Source of the DNA: Chimonanthus salicifolius
Lineage: Eukaryota > Streptophyta > Magnoliopsida > Laurales > Calycanthaceae
Reading direction: 5' to 3'
Length of the DNA: 64,000 bases
NCBI GenBank assembly: GCA_013350335.1
Contig: CM023542.1
Coordinates: 8,356,025-8,420,024 of the forward strand
The translations under genes were made by a program, and so were the position numbers. The notes beneath the pieces were generated by a model. It saw only the letters and a program-made list of their open reading frames with translations, had not been told where the DNA came from and did no database searches. Shown here one piece after another: positions 54,162 to 64,000 of the stretch. Position 1 is the first letter of the stretch. Each line of letters begins with the position of its first letter.

Positions 54162-57100
54162 TGTCACGCCCCGACCCGAAAGGTGGGCTCGGAACGCGAC
54201 TGATTTTTTTTTTTTTTACTAAACCAACTCAAGCATTCTAATTGGCCGGATCAACAGTTAGGCCCAAAGGTCACACATGATCTCGACAAGTGGACTCAAA
54301 CATATACCATAAGTCTACCCAACGTACACACGATCAATAACACATAACATGAACACATAATTTCAATACTGAATTATCATTGAAACATCATCAGAGTAAC
54401 TACAGTCGCACGGTAGTTTAATACATCACGTTTAAACAAACTAAATACCACACACGTTATTTTACAAAAACAAATGGTTCCAAAAATCAAAAGGCAAAGA
54501 CAAGGGTATTCCCCTCAGTGGGAATCCCAAAGCAACGTCACAACTTATCCACCCTAAGTTTCAAACAGAGGGTTCTTCTCCTCGGGTTCATCTCCTGAAA
54601 GGTGAGTGGGGTGAACTAACTAGCCCACTGAAGGAAATATAACAGTGCAGTTTAAGTAAACATCAGGTTAGCAAATAATCAACAGTTGCAATATAATATC
54701 TCATGCTTGATAACAAATAAGCATAATATCATCATCATCATTTCACACTTCATCATCTTTTCCATTACTGTTGTCATCCAACGTAACGCCTACATACTAC
54801 GCTGAGACCATCGTATTAAGTCTCGACACGGTCAATATACATCCTTTCAAGTACATCTTCGGCTCTCAAATAGCCGATACTGACACTTCTCAAGTCAGCA
54901 ACTGTCGACACCCATGGTCCAGTAGATGTAAACCATCTCAAACACATGGCCGATATTGGTTCAATAGTCAAAGGCACGTGGAAGCAGTATTACATAACTC
55001 GTATGATCAACATCATAAGCATTTCACAATTAACATAAGCACTTCTTATAACAGTGCATCACGTCTAGGCACATAGGTGGGTTCATCAACATGAAACCAC
55101 TCATTGCTCAAGATTCATTTCAACAAACCTATTTACACATACTGCAAAGTTAAATTTCCTCACAAAAAATGTGTGGTATCGCGGTTCTGTACAACAAGCA
55201 AACAAGTGCTCAATCAATCATAAGTCAACATACATAGCATCAAATGCATACACACAAGTAGTATTTCAAAACCATACTTCTTTTCCCAAAAATATCCAAG
55301 GTAAATAGAATTGAGTCTGCTACTTGATTTCTAACCATTTTAGATTATAATAATCCACAATATAGTAATAGTAAGGTGCTCAGTCCAAAACTCATATTCT
55401 CTTCTGGGCATGACCAGATTGAATTATTGAGTTAGATCTAGATACTCAGGTCACTTCTCGGTTGTGTTCTGGATATGACCAGATTTGACATGTTGAGTAA
55501 CGCCTCGAGGTCACTCAGTGCCCGACAAATATAGCGTCGGCCTGGAAGTGAAATCACTCAGTGCCCGACCAATAGAGTCGGCCTGGAAGTGAATACAATA
55601 GTAGATACACTATAGTAATAAGAGAAGAAGGTTAATACCACTTTTAATTTATTAAAGGGTATAACATCACATGCATCAATAATCAAACAATGTTTTTCAC
55701 CAAAAACTGGGTCCCTTGGAACCAGATACTGTGGCTTCGGATCATCCGAACCACTGCCTAAACTAGTCACTGACTTCGGATCGTCCGAAGATCAGGTCTC
55801 GGATCGTCAGAAGGTCCTTCCGAACTGAAAAAAAAAATCCGAAAAACTAGTCTCGGTGAGTCTGTGTGTCTCGGAACATGCCGGGTGAGGCTCGGATCGT
55901 TCGAGTAGGGTACGGTCCTTCCGAACTCGGTTCGGAACATCCGGGTGAGTTAAACTTGCCTCGGATGCTTCGGGCTTCGGGTGAAGCTCGGAACGTCCGA
56001 AAGGGTCCTCTCGGACTGTCCGAAGGGTGTGACCCTCGGACCGTCCAAAGCTCGACTCTCGGACCATCCGAGACTCGTCTTCCTCCACTGTCTGCAACAG
56101 CAGACAGTGACGGGCAGACACTGCAGGAAATACGAATCCGGAAACAGTGGGTTTCCCGGATTCGATTTTCACATCCAACCGGTCAGATGGACTACTCAGT
56201 GAGTCCTCTTTCCATAGGTAGTGATTAGAAACTTTAAAACTTAATAGGCCACTGGATTTTGACACTGAAAATACACTGATACAAGAAAAATTGGGTTTTT
56301 CCTTAAACTTCAAACTGGTTTTTCACACTCAAAACTTGGCCAAATTGGGTTTTTCTTGATTCTAAACCAATTGAAATTGAAAGAGGAACACAGTAGTTAC
56401 CTTCACTCGAATTCCTGGGCTGAAAATCTGACTTTTGAAAATCTCCCCTCTAAGTTATAGTTCAAGCAAAACTTTGGAAAACAAAGGCAAGGAAGGGAGC
56501 TCGGTTGGTTTTTCACAGAGAGCAGAGAGACTAAGAAAATGGTGGGAGTTAAACCAGAGGGAGGAGGGCCAATTTATAGAACCATTGATCAAAGGGTGGC
56601 AACTGCATGTCGCTGCATGCAGTTGCTGCCGACGTCCCGAACAGTGTTTACATTGTTCGGTGAACAACCCCTTCAAATTTCTGGTTTTGCAAACAAGTCC
56701 CCAACTTTGGTAAAAACTTGATTTTTAACTAAAAGAATGATTTTAAGAACTCAAGAATTTAATCCAACCTTACAGATAAGTTGGGTTTTAAAAACTCTAG
56801 TTACCATAAAAATTTGGAGATTTATCACTCATAAAAAATCATAGATTTATAATAAAACCACCATTTAACACTATTTACATGTTTTAACTTATGTTAAATA
56901 AAACAATTTAAAGTCCTCATTTTTGGGGTTTGAAAGAATAAACTAGACCATACTAAAATGGTCTAACATACTATACTTGTTTCAAAATTTATCTCATTTT
57001 GAAAACCATTAAAAAATATTTATTTCTCCCATTCGGGGTTTTTGACGGGCGATTTTAAATACTATTTTTTAAAAATAAAATTATTTTAAAATCATAAATA

Positions 57101-57353
57101 GAAATACTTGATTAAGGAGAATAATATCAACCAATAATAATCACATAATAACACAATTTATAAAATAATAACAATAAGCGGTAAAATTACCATTTTGCCC
57201 CTCCAGCTAGACGAGTTGGATCACTGAGCTTTTGAGCTCAGATTGGGCCACACCTTGGGCTTTTCTCAAAGTCCTAACCGAAATCTTCGAGATTAACCTG
57301 TCTAAGAAAGATTATTAAACTAAACTACGCCTAATTTGGGTCAGGGTATTACA
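54162..57353 (-). mobile_element. Solo LTR (3192 bp), perfect ATTAT duplication
   Basis: On the minus strand it runs TGTAATACCCTGACCC to CGGGGCGTGACA. Both flanks are ATTAT (54157-54161 and 57354-57358). It matches the outer solo LTR at 8837-21589 along its length and has the same size, but lies in the opposite orientation. A TATA box (CTATAAATT, minus strand) lies near 56570. A dense TCGGA/TCCGA word array spans about 55720-56080. It sits in the zinc-knuckle codons of the MULE transposase. Confidence 0.92.
55720..56080. repeat. TCGGA/TCCGA word array in the solo LTR
   Basis: Closely spaced TCGGA.CGTCCGA and relatives in both orientations. It is the counterpart of 10100-10480 in the sibling LTR. 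Confidence 0.7.
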
Positions 57354-59332
57354 ATTATGACCAATATTCTTGCATATTCTGCATCTTCTTGCATTCGTTT
57401 CATTATTTAAAATCTCAAATGCAGAAGGATCTCGTCTTGTAAAACTTTTGGACTTTGCATTCTTGGAAGCTGGATGATGTCTTCTAGAATGTTGAATGAT
57501 AGGATGACTAATAGGTATACCTTCGGTGGCAAGATCTTCTAGATGATTTCGGAGCCCATCTTGATCAAGTGACGACAAATTGTCATATTTCTTCTTAATG
57601 CCCTCAAATACAATATCTAATTGATTCCCATGCCGATTCATTTCATTGTTGATCGATTCGTTCAATGATATCAAGTCAATCCCATTGTGGATGGATATGA
57701 TGCAGCTGTAAATCCTCTATCCACCTCATTTTGTAGGCACAAGGTAAACTCATTGATGCTGTAAATTCTTCAGTACAATAACTAGAAAATGAATTTGATT
57801 CCATTATAGTATATTGCTTGTACAACTCATTCAAGGCAAAATGAAATACATTGCCATTCAATTCATCGAAGAAAGGAATAGAAACAATATCAGCAATCCG
57901 AAGTTTTTCATCATCAAGTTGAGCCCTGAATTCTTCAAACTGATTTTGAATGGCGTTGCATATTTTTCTTCGAACAACGTGGAGGCCACCAATGCTTGTA
58001 TCTATATAATTTTTCAAAACAGCATGGGCACATTCAACCCTAGAAGTAGCTCAATTTTGAAAATGTAAGCACCAACCAATCCATGCCTTGACGAATTGTT
58101 TTCTATGTGGAATCCAAGTACTTGTTATAAAGTTTATTGCCCGTGAATTATTTCTAAAATTTTGTATGAAGACTTCAAATGCTCCATTAAATGCTTCTTC
58201 ACTTGGCGACTCAACCAATGCATTCCATTCGGATATAAACGCATTCCATACTTTGACTTTCTGAAAGAGAGGTTTACACCGAGCAAAAATATTTTTGTTG
58301 ATGTGCCAAATACACAATATATGCTTTGCATTAGGGAACTCCGAATCAATGACATTTTTTAACCCTAAATCTCTATCAGTCACTAAAACTGGAAATTCAT
58401 GATCAACTCCTAAAACACTCTTGAACATCTGTAGAGTACATACATAATCTTCTAACTTCTCATTTCTTATGAAAGCAAAGCACGAGAAGAAGTTAGTATT
58501 CAAAACTTGTTACACCAACGATGTTAAGCAATGACATATGATATCTATTGGTTTTGTATGTGCAATCCATCAGAAAAATATTATGATAGGTCTTAGTAAG
58601 TTCCACTGACAATGGATGTGAAAAAAAAAGATGAGACAAGTGACCATCATTGTCATAGTCAAACTAGTACTGGAAACCACCTTCTTGAAGATCATCAATC
58701 AAAGCTTCAATTGAAGTATGACCTCTTAGTTGTTCTTTCTAAATAGAATACAAAAAATTGTACAAATTAGTTTTTGTCACTCCAATGTCCGGATTTTCAT
58801 TTTTAAGGACCGTCAAAATCTGGCTGGGTGGTATATTGCTACTGTTCATTTCAAGAATCCTTGTTTTCTCTTCATCCAAAAAACATTGTGCCAGTGGATG
58901 GCCTAATAATACATTCGACAGATCATGATTGTACTATAAATTTTTAATGGTCAACTTCCATGACCCATCAACAATTTGTTTTCCTCTCACTTCAAATGGA
59001 CAATTTACAAGGCAAGAGGGTGCTTTCTTTTTCCTCTCATCATTTTTCAAATTAACAGTGCTGCGATATGTACCTCCTCTATCGCAACCAAGAAAAACGA
59101 TCTTATCTTCAGTACTTAACCTCTTGATGGTGGCTACAAATCATTGTGCAATAGAAACCTCCTTAACATAATTGACCAGATCCTCTCGACTTGGATAACA
59201 TCCCTCTACAAACTCATTCTCATTATAAAACTCATCATTTTCAACAAATGTTGATGTAACTCCCCCTCAATATAATGCATACTACTTATTTCAAAAAAAA
59301 AAAAAAATAGAGAGGAGATTTGGGTTTGAGAG

Positions 59333-59485
59333 AGTTACCTTCGATTTGAGTTAGGAGATTGAGGGAGTAGCTTCAGAGAGAGTTACCAGTGAACCAAGAT
59401 AGGATATTGAGGGAGTAGCTTAAGAGAGAGTTACCAGTGAACTAAGATAGGATATTGAGGTAGTAGCTTGATAGTGGTGTGGTAC
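59333..59485 (-). repeat. Three tandem units of about 48 bp
   Basis: Each unit, read on the minus strand, has GGTAACTCTCTC, AAGCTACTCCCTCAATATCC and TTCACTGG. The GGTAAC phrase looks like a splice donor, so the leader of the transposase gene has tandem donor-like sites. Confidence 0.7.
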
Positions 59486-59789
59486 GTTTTGGAAATGAGG
59501 TATGAGGGAGAAGGATTTGGAAAGAGGGGTTTGAGGGAGAAGGAGCTGAAAAGGGGGCTTTGAATTGGAAGGGTTTGGAAAGAGGTTTGGGTGAGAAGGG
59601 TTTTGAAATGGAGTTTCAGTTCCAAGGGTTTCGAGAGAGGAAGATGGAACGAAAATGTAATTTGGGAAAAAATAGTAGAGATTCAAACTTAAACTCACTT
59701 TCTCAGTTTAGATCGTTCGGACGATTCTTAATAATGGTTCGGACGATCTTAACTAAAAGGATTGAAATTTTAAAGTCGTTAGCTGGAGT

Positions 59790-60236
59790 TTAGATCGTCT
59801 GGACGATCTTATATATATTTATTCTTTAGTTTGGACGATAGAGTTTACTGATGCATAATGGTTCGGACGATCTAACTGAGAGGCCTAAAAAATTACATTC
59901 GTAGCTTCAGTTAAGATCGTCCGGACTATGCCAGTGGATGGTCCGGACGAACTTATATATATTTATAGGATGGTTCGGACAGTAGAATTTAAACATGAAT
60001 AATAGTCCGGCCGATTTTAACTGAGAGGAACGAAATTTTACAGTCGTAGGATGTTCAGACGATATGCTTTACACATGAACTATGGTCTGAACGATTTTAT
60101 AGTACGAACGACGGAAAAATGTTCTTATCTTACGTTCAGATCACGCTTACACAAAAGGGCAATGCGGTAATTTTCTTAAAAAAACTAAAATCAGTGTTTT
60201 TGCATAATGAAAATGTACGTGTCTAATTAATTACCC
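59790..60236 (-). repeat. Right TIR of the MULE with palindromic iterons
   Basis: Inverted partner of 50913-51330, with the same series of GTTCGGACGAT, CGTCCGGAC and TCTGAACGAT words. Related words continue inward to about 59705, so the repeated motif spreads beyond the paired part of the TIR. Confidence 0.85.
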
Positions 60237-60244
60237 TAAAGAAA

Positions 60245-63200
60245 TTACATCCCAGTAGAAGTTTCAAAGATATTGATTGCCAGTGCAGACCGAATCAGAT
60301 ATGATTTATCACCTCCTCAAAAATTTTACAAGAATTATGTGAAATATATTTTATAAATCCAACAAAACTCGAATTCCATGGGCTGCCAAGAGTCTCCCGT
60401 GTCCCGTAGAAGAGTCTATTTGTAGCGTACGAAAAATCATTCACGGAAACAGAGCATCACTGTCTCAGGCTATCAGCGATTCGGCATCGGTCTTGCTTTG
60501 GATTTTTGGAATTTGGATCCTAGGAGGAGTATGGTATGCAATCCCACATTCCTATCCTACCCATCAAAAGAAAAAAAGAAAAAACGAAGAAAAAAATAAT
60601 AAAATCGTTGCCTTCTGTAATTGTTTTAAGGAGAAACCCGACGTAGACACGCTTCTTGTAGTTATTTATTGGAGAAGAAAGGAACGAATCTGAACGAAAT
60701 TAACATTCTTGAAATGGGTTGTTGGGTTTCCTTCAGAAAATCGAGATTCCTTAATCGATTGGCTTGTTGGATTCTCCTCTGTTGTTTTAAATGACAATGG
60801 TTTTGCTCTTGTTTGAAGCTTTGGCCATCTGATTGTGAGTTTTTTCCCTCTCTTTATTAATTTAATTGGATTTTTGGATTTTTTTCTGTGTTCTGATTCT
60901 GGAGTCCACTGGTATCATTTTATTGTTGCTTTGCGGTTCTTAATTTATTTTTGTTCTGGGTTATTTGGGTTCACTCTGATTTGTTATATAGAGTTCGAAA
61001 ACGGGATTGCTGAGTTTGATATCTATGCTTATTGGGGTTTCTGGTTTTTCCATATTTTATTTTTTTATGCAGAAGTAATTGATAATTGATATGATAAACA
61101 TGCCCCTTGTGAGAAAGTGGGTGTTCATTGTTTGGAAATAGGCTTTCACTATGCTTTCTTTGAGTCTCTTTGGGTTTTCTGTTGTTTCTTTATGACATGT
61201 TTGATGACGCGGAATTCTTAGATAGAACTTGAATTTTGTGGAGTTTACTACAGAAATTCTCCCAAGAATCACATCGTCGCTAAAACAACATTTCTGAAGT
61301 TGGAATCCTGAAAGCCCATAGAAGTCTAAGTCCAGGGGATTTATAATTCCCATTTGACAGCATTATTTTTAATTTCTTAAATTCCAAGTTGTAATTCTGA
61401 ACTTGTGAAACATAAAACAGTTTCTGTCCGAATGCTTCAAATTTCAAAATTATCAGAATTTGCTATACACCGAATTTGGAGAACCATAAATTTTGCTTTT
61501 GTCTAGATTGGAGTTTTTTTTTTTGTTGCTGGATCTTGCAACTTGCCTTTCCCAAAAGTTCTGTTCTTTTGAAAAAAATTCCTTTGTTTGGAAGGTTCTC
61601 TTATTTTTATTTTGTTTTAATTGAATTTGATCTGATGGATATGTTCTTCTCTAGAGTATTGTCCCTTCTGAGTTTTCTCTTATTTAAATGAATTTTTATT
61701 GGAAGACTGGTTTGAATGTGAAAGATTTTTTTTTTTTTTTTTGAGAATTTATAGTAGGAAATGAGCTCTTTTTCATTCAGATTGTAAGTTTGTTTCAGTC
61801 ATTCATTGGTTTTCTGGTTTTTATACATGAGAAATGGTAGCCCTACCTGCCATACCACACCTTGTCATGTGTTCATCCATGCCATTTGTCCATTGAGTCT
61901 CACAGAGGTGAACCATGAAAAGAACTGCCAGTAGTCATAGATTTCATCCTCCATACTGTTCTACAAAGGATAATTAGGATTCTGGTGAACAACTCAACAA
62001 TTTCTTTGGAGGGATGCAAGAATCTAATTAATGGGGTTTTAGATTGTTGCAACAAGTAGCAAGCTTGCTAGAATTTGTCTATGTAGATATGTTGTTTTGC
62101 TTTTATTGCTTCCAGAGAATTTTGGTTCTATTGTTAGGGAACAACATGGCAAATATATATTTGAAACCTAGAAGTTTGTTGACGATTGTTTCTTCAGATA
62201 TGTATTTTTTATGGAGAATGTACTGCTTTATTTCCAGGGGATCATGGTTTTGATTTTTAGCTTTTCTAAGAACATCAAAGACTTAGGTTTGCAAGAATGA
62301 TTGAGATAAAAAAAGTAGATTTATATAGAATTTGTGTTTGTTTTGGCATGTTTGAAATCTCTACATTGTTGGTTGGTGAATGAAGGTTTTTTTTTTTTTT
62401 TGAAATTTTTTCTATCTTAATGATAGTTTCCTGTAAAACCAGGCATTTGTTTCAGCAATGGAAGGAGTTTGAACAAAACAGAATTTTGCTGTTATTACAA
62501 TAATGATAATTATCATTATACAAAATATACAATAACATGAAAGCAAAATTATGTATGCCCATGTGCTCATGTGTGTTTCTTATCATGATGGATGAGGACA
62601 TGAGTTCTGTGCACTGCTTTGTCCATGGCCATTTACGTTTATAATTCAAGCATTTCACCATTTTGTGCAGGTGGGATCCATCTTTCAATGGTCCTGGTTG
62701 AAAACCCTTTTATCTGAGTTGTTCTGTTCTTCCTGTGAATTTCTTCGCAATGTTTTCCATTAATCATTCATTTTTAAGCCAACAATCAGATGGTGACTAT
62801 ACTTGGACAGATGACTTTTTTGTGGGATTGCCATTATTTAGTGTTTTAAATCATATCATTGTTTGAAAACTCAAAAAGATGGAGTCAGTGATTCAAGTGA
62901 CTTAGCCATACACTTGGAAACTTGTTATGTAAATTTTCATCATCATCTGCCAAAATCCCGTGTATTTGGGTTTGTCTTTTCAGGTTCTATTTAGCCCCAA
63001 TGAGTATGCTGTTTTAGTGAGTCAAGTTGAATTGATTGACTGAGTTGTAATTGAATTGTGTTTTGTTTGTGTTTGAACTTTGAGTTTTCTATATTGCACC
63101 TGATATTACAGTAATAATAGTTTGCAATATGCCCCACTTGCATCAAACACTTGACTTGAACATTATGCTTATAGTATTTGCATCATATCAACTGTTCATC

Positions 63201-64000
63201 TTCGAGTTTAGCATCAGATGCAAGCACCTCCATAACTCCAGGACCTTTTAAGTTTGGTTCATTGAAAAATAAGCAGTGTGTTCCTCACCCTCAACCCAAC
63301 CCACCTCCATTCTTCTTCCTATTTGGTTTTTGTTTTTAGTCATGTGACCATTGGTCTAACTACAGCTAAACTCCAAAAGGAATTAAGCCATCTCAGATGA
63401 ATGATCTTAAGACTTCACAATATCCTACTCCTGTGATGGGTATATATCCTAAGTTGACTGTTGCCCCACTTCACACTGGGTTCTCATGCCAGAACTTGTA
63501 TCTGAGCTTTAAGAAGCCATTAATCTTTGGACTCCTTAGATCTAAATGGCTTGAAGACAAAAATAAACTAATTGACAATGGGACTTGTGCACCATGATCA
63601 TAATATTTTTTGTTTTAGGAGTTTTGTCTTTGTAATTTGTCAAGGTGTTTTTCTGTACCCCCAAATAGATAGGGCAAAGACTTTGATGATAATGTATTTC
63701 TATAAACCCAAACTCTAAGCTATTGTCATTTGAATCTTTGATTAGCTTGGTGGAATAGATGTTTATCCTATTTCAATAAGCATTTTGATGGCATTGGAAT
63801 GGTGAATGATGTTAGTGGGATTATATTTTTCCAACTTTTTCAATTGAATTAATATCAACTTTCAAAATTGACTGAAGCAGACAGTAGAAAAAATAGTATC
63901 CCACCTTATGTGGTTCCGTTTGTTTTGCTGCCCCAAATGCACAGCTGGACAAATAGCCATATTACAATTATCAAACCAGCGTATGATTTGGTGTCGATGG
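60245..64000. other. T-rich DNA, no gene recognised
   Basis: Several T-tracts, weak open frames and no protein-family match. The GC-richer stretch 60380-60720 followed by T-rich DNA, with an acceptor-like TTTTGTGCAG at about 62660-62670, resembles a leader exon and first intron of a gene running off the right edge. That is only a guess. Confidence 0.35.

Larger units (their letters stand above)
53829..59266 (-). pseudogene. MURA/FAR1-type MULE transposase, interrupted and decayed
   Basis: Minus strand, from about 59266 to about 53829. First a FAR1/WRKY-GCM1-like DNA-binding region (FVEGCYPSREDLVNYVKE...CDRGGTYRS...CPFEVRGK, about 58935-59215). Then the DDE transposase core (LMDCTYKTNRY near 58550, VTDRDLGLKNVI near 58370, HILCIWHINKN near 58300). 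Next comes a SWIM-like zinc region (CTEEFTASMSLPCAY near 57735, where His of the usual CxH is Tyr) and IHPQW. Last is a CCHC zinc knuckle split by the 3.2 kb solo LTR: CRICKNIGHN ends at the LTR and SRTCP follows on its far side. Several in-frame stops lie in the DNA-binding and core regions. The first exon may follow a small intron ending near 59266; that start and the stop near 53829 are uncertain. Confidence 0.85.
50913..60236. mobile_element. Mutator-like element (MULE), 9.3 kb, with long TIRs and two genes
   Basis: The left TIR (50913 to about 51330) is the inverted complement of the right TIR (about 59790-60236): the first bases GGATAATTATTTAGACACG and GGGTAATTAATTAGACACG match. The flanks share TAAAGAAA (50905-50912 and 60237-60244), 8 of the expected 9 bp. 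Inside, a transposase gene runs leftward and a second gene runs rightward, so their 3' ends converge near 53.3-53.8 kb, as mudrA and mudrB do in maize MuDR. Two solo LTRs (52351-52663 and 54162-57353) inserted later. Both genes also carry stops, so the copy is dead. Without the two insertions it would be about 5.8 kb. Confidence 0.9.

Noticed and set aside
55558..56313. Long overlapping frames on both strands, including a 168-codon minus-strand frame
   Set aside because: Same word array in the sibling LTR; no domain.
60493..63597. Several 60-98 codon frames at the right end
   Set aside because: Composition is T-rich intron-like, products have no recognisable domain, and no splice chain could be built.

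Overview
The window is nuclear DNA of a flowering plant. The evidence is an intron-bearing NPR-family immune regulator, a plant ZIP metal transporter, Ty1/copia and Ty3/gypsy retrotransposons primed by initiator tRNA-Met, tRNA-derived SINEs, hAT and Mutator-like DNA transposons, and AT-rich non-coding DNA. Splice-site choices are by eye. I name no species.

Layout. 1-3587: 3' part of a Ty1/copia element (+), whose last LTR lies about 160 bp from an exon of a ZIP transporter (3747-4316, last two exons). 4317-8836: non-coding DNA with a CA-rich array, a SINE fragment and a MITE with CGGGT-rich ends. 8837-21589: a 3.2 kb solo LTR split by a 9.5 kb Tekay/Del-type chromovirus (11750-21298, minus strand) with two 2.6 kb LTRs. 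21590-26762: AT-rich DNA, a rearranged copia scrap and the presumed promoter/leader of the next gene. 26763-35571: the one complete host gene, a four-exon NPR3/NPR4-type BTB-ankyrin protein of 594 aa; its 4.2 kb second intron carries a truncated LINE. 35572-50912: repeat-rich DNA with SINEs, a 1.05 kb solo LTR, two related foldback structures, and hAT-type elements, some with clear 8-bp target-site duplications. 50913-60236: a 9.3 kb Mutator-like element (MULE) with TIRs over 400 bp, a transposase gene on the minus strand and a second gene on the plus strand, each broken by a solo LTR. 60237-64000: T-rich DNA without a recognisable gene.

The two host genes are unrelated in function: ZIP proteins move divalent metals across membranes, and NPR3/4 proteins are salicylic-acid receptors acting as transcriptional co-repressors. 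Most of the remaining sequence is layered transposon history. Target-site duplications date several layers: Tekay inside a solo LTR, and two solo LTRs inside the MULE. The least ordinary object is the MULE: it pairs a MURA/FAR1-type transposase with a convergent gene resembling the plant-only 'putative plant transposon protein' family, and its TIRs are filled with degenerate CGTCCGGACNAT palindromes.
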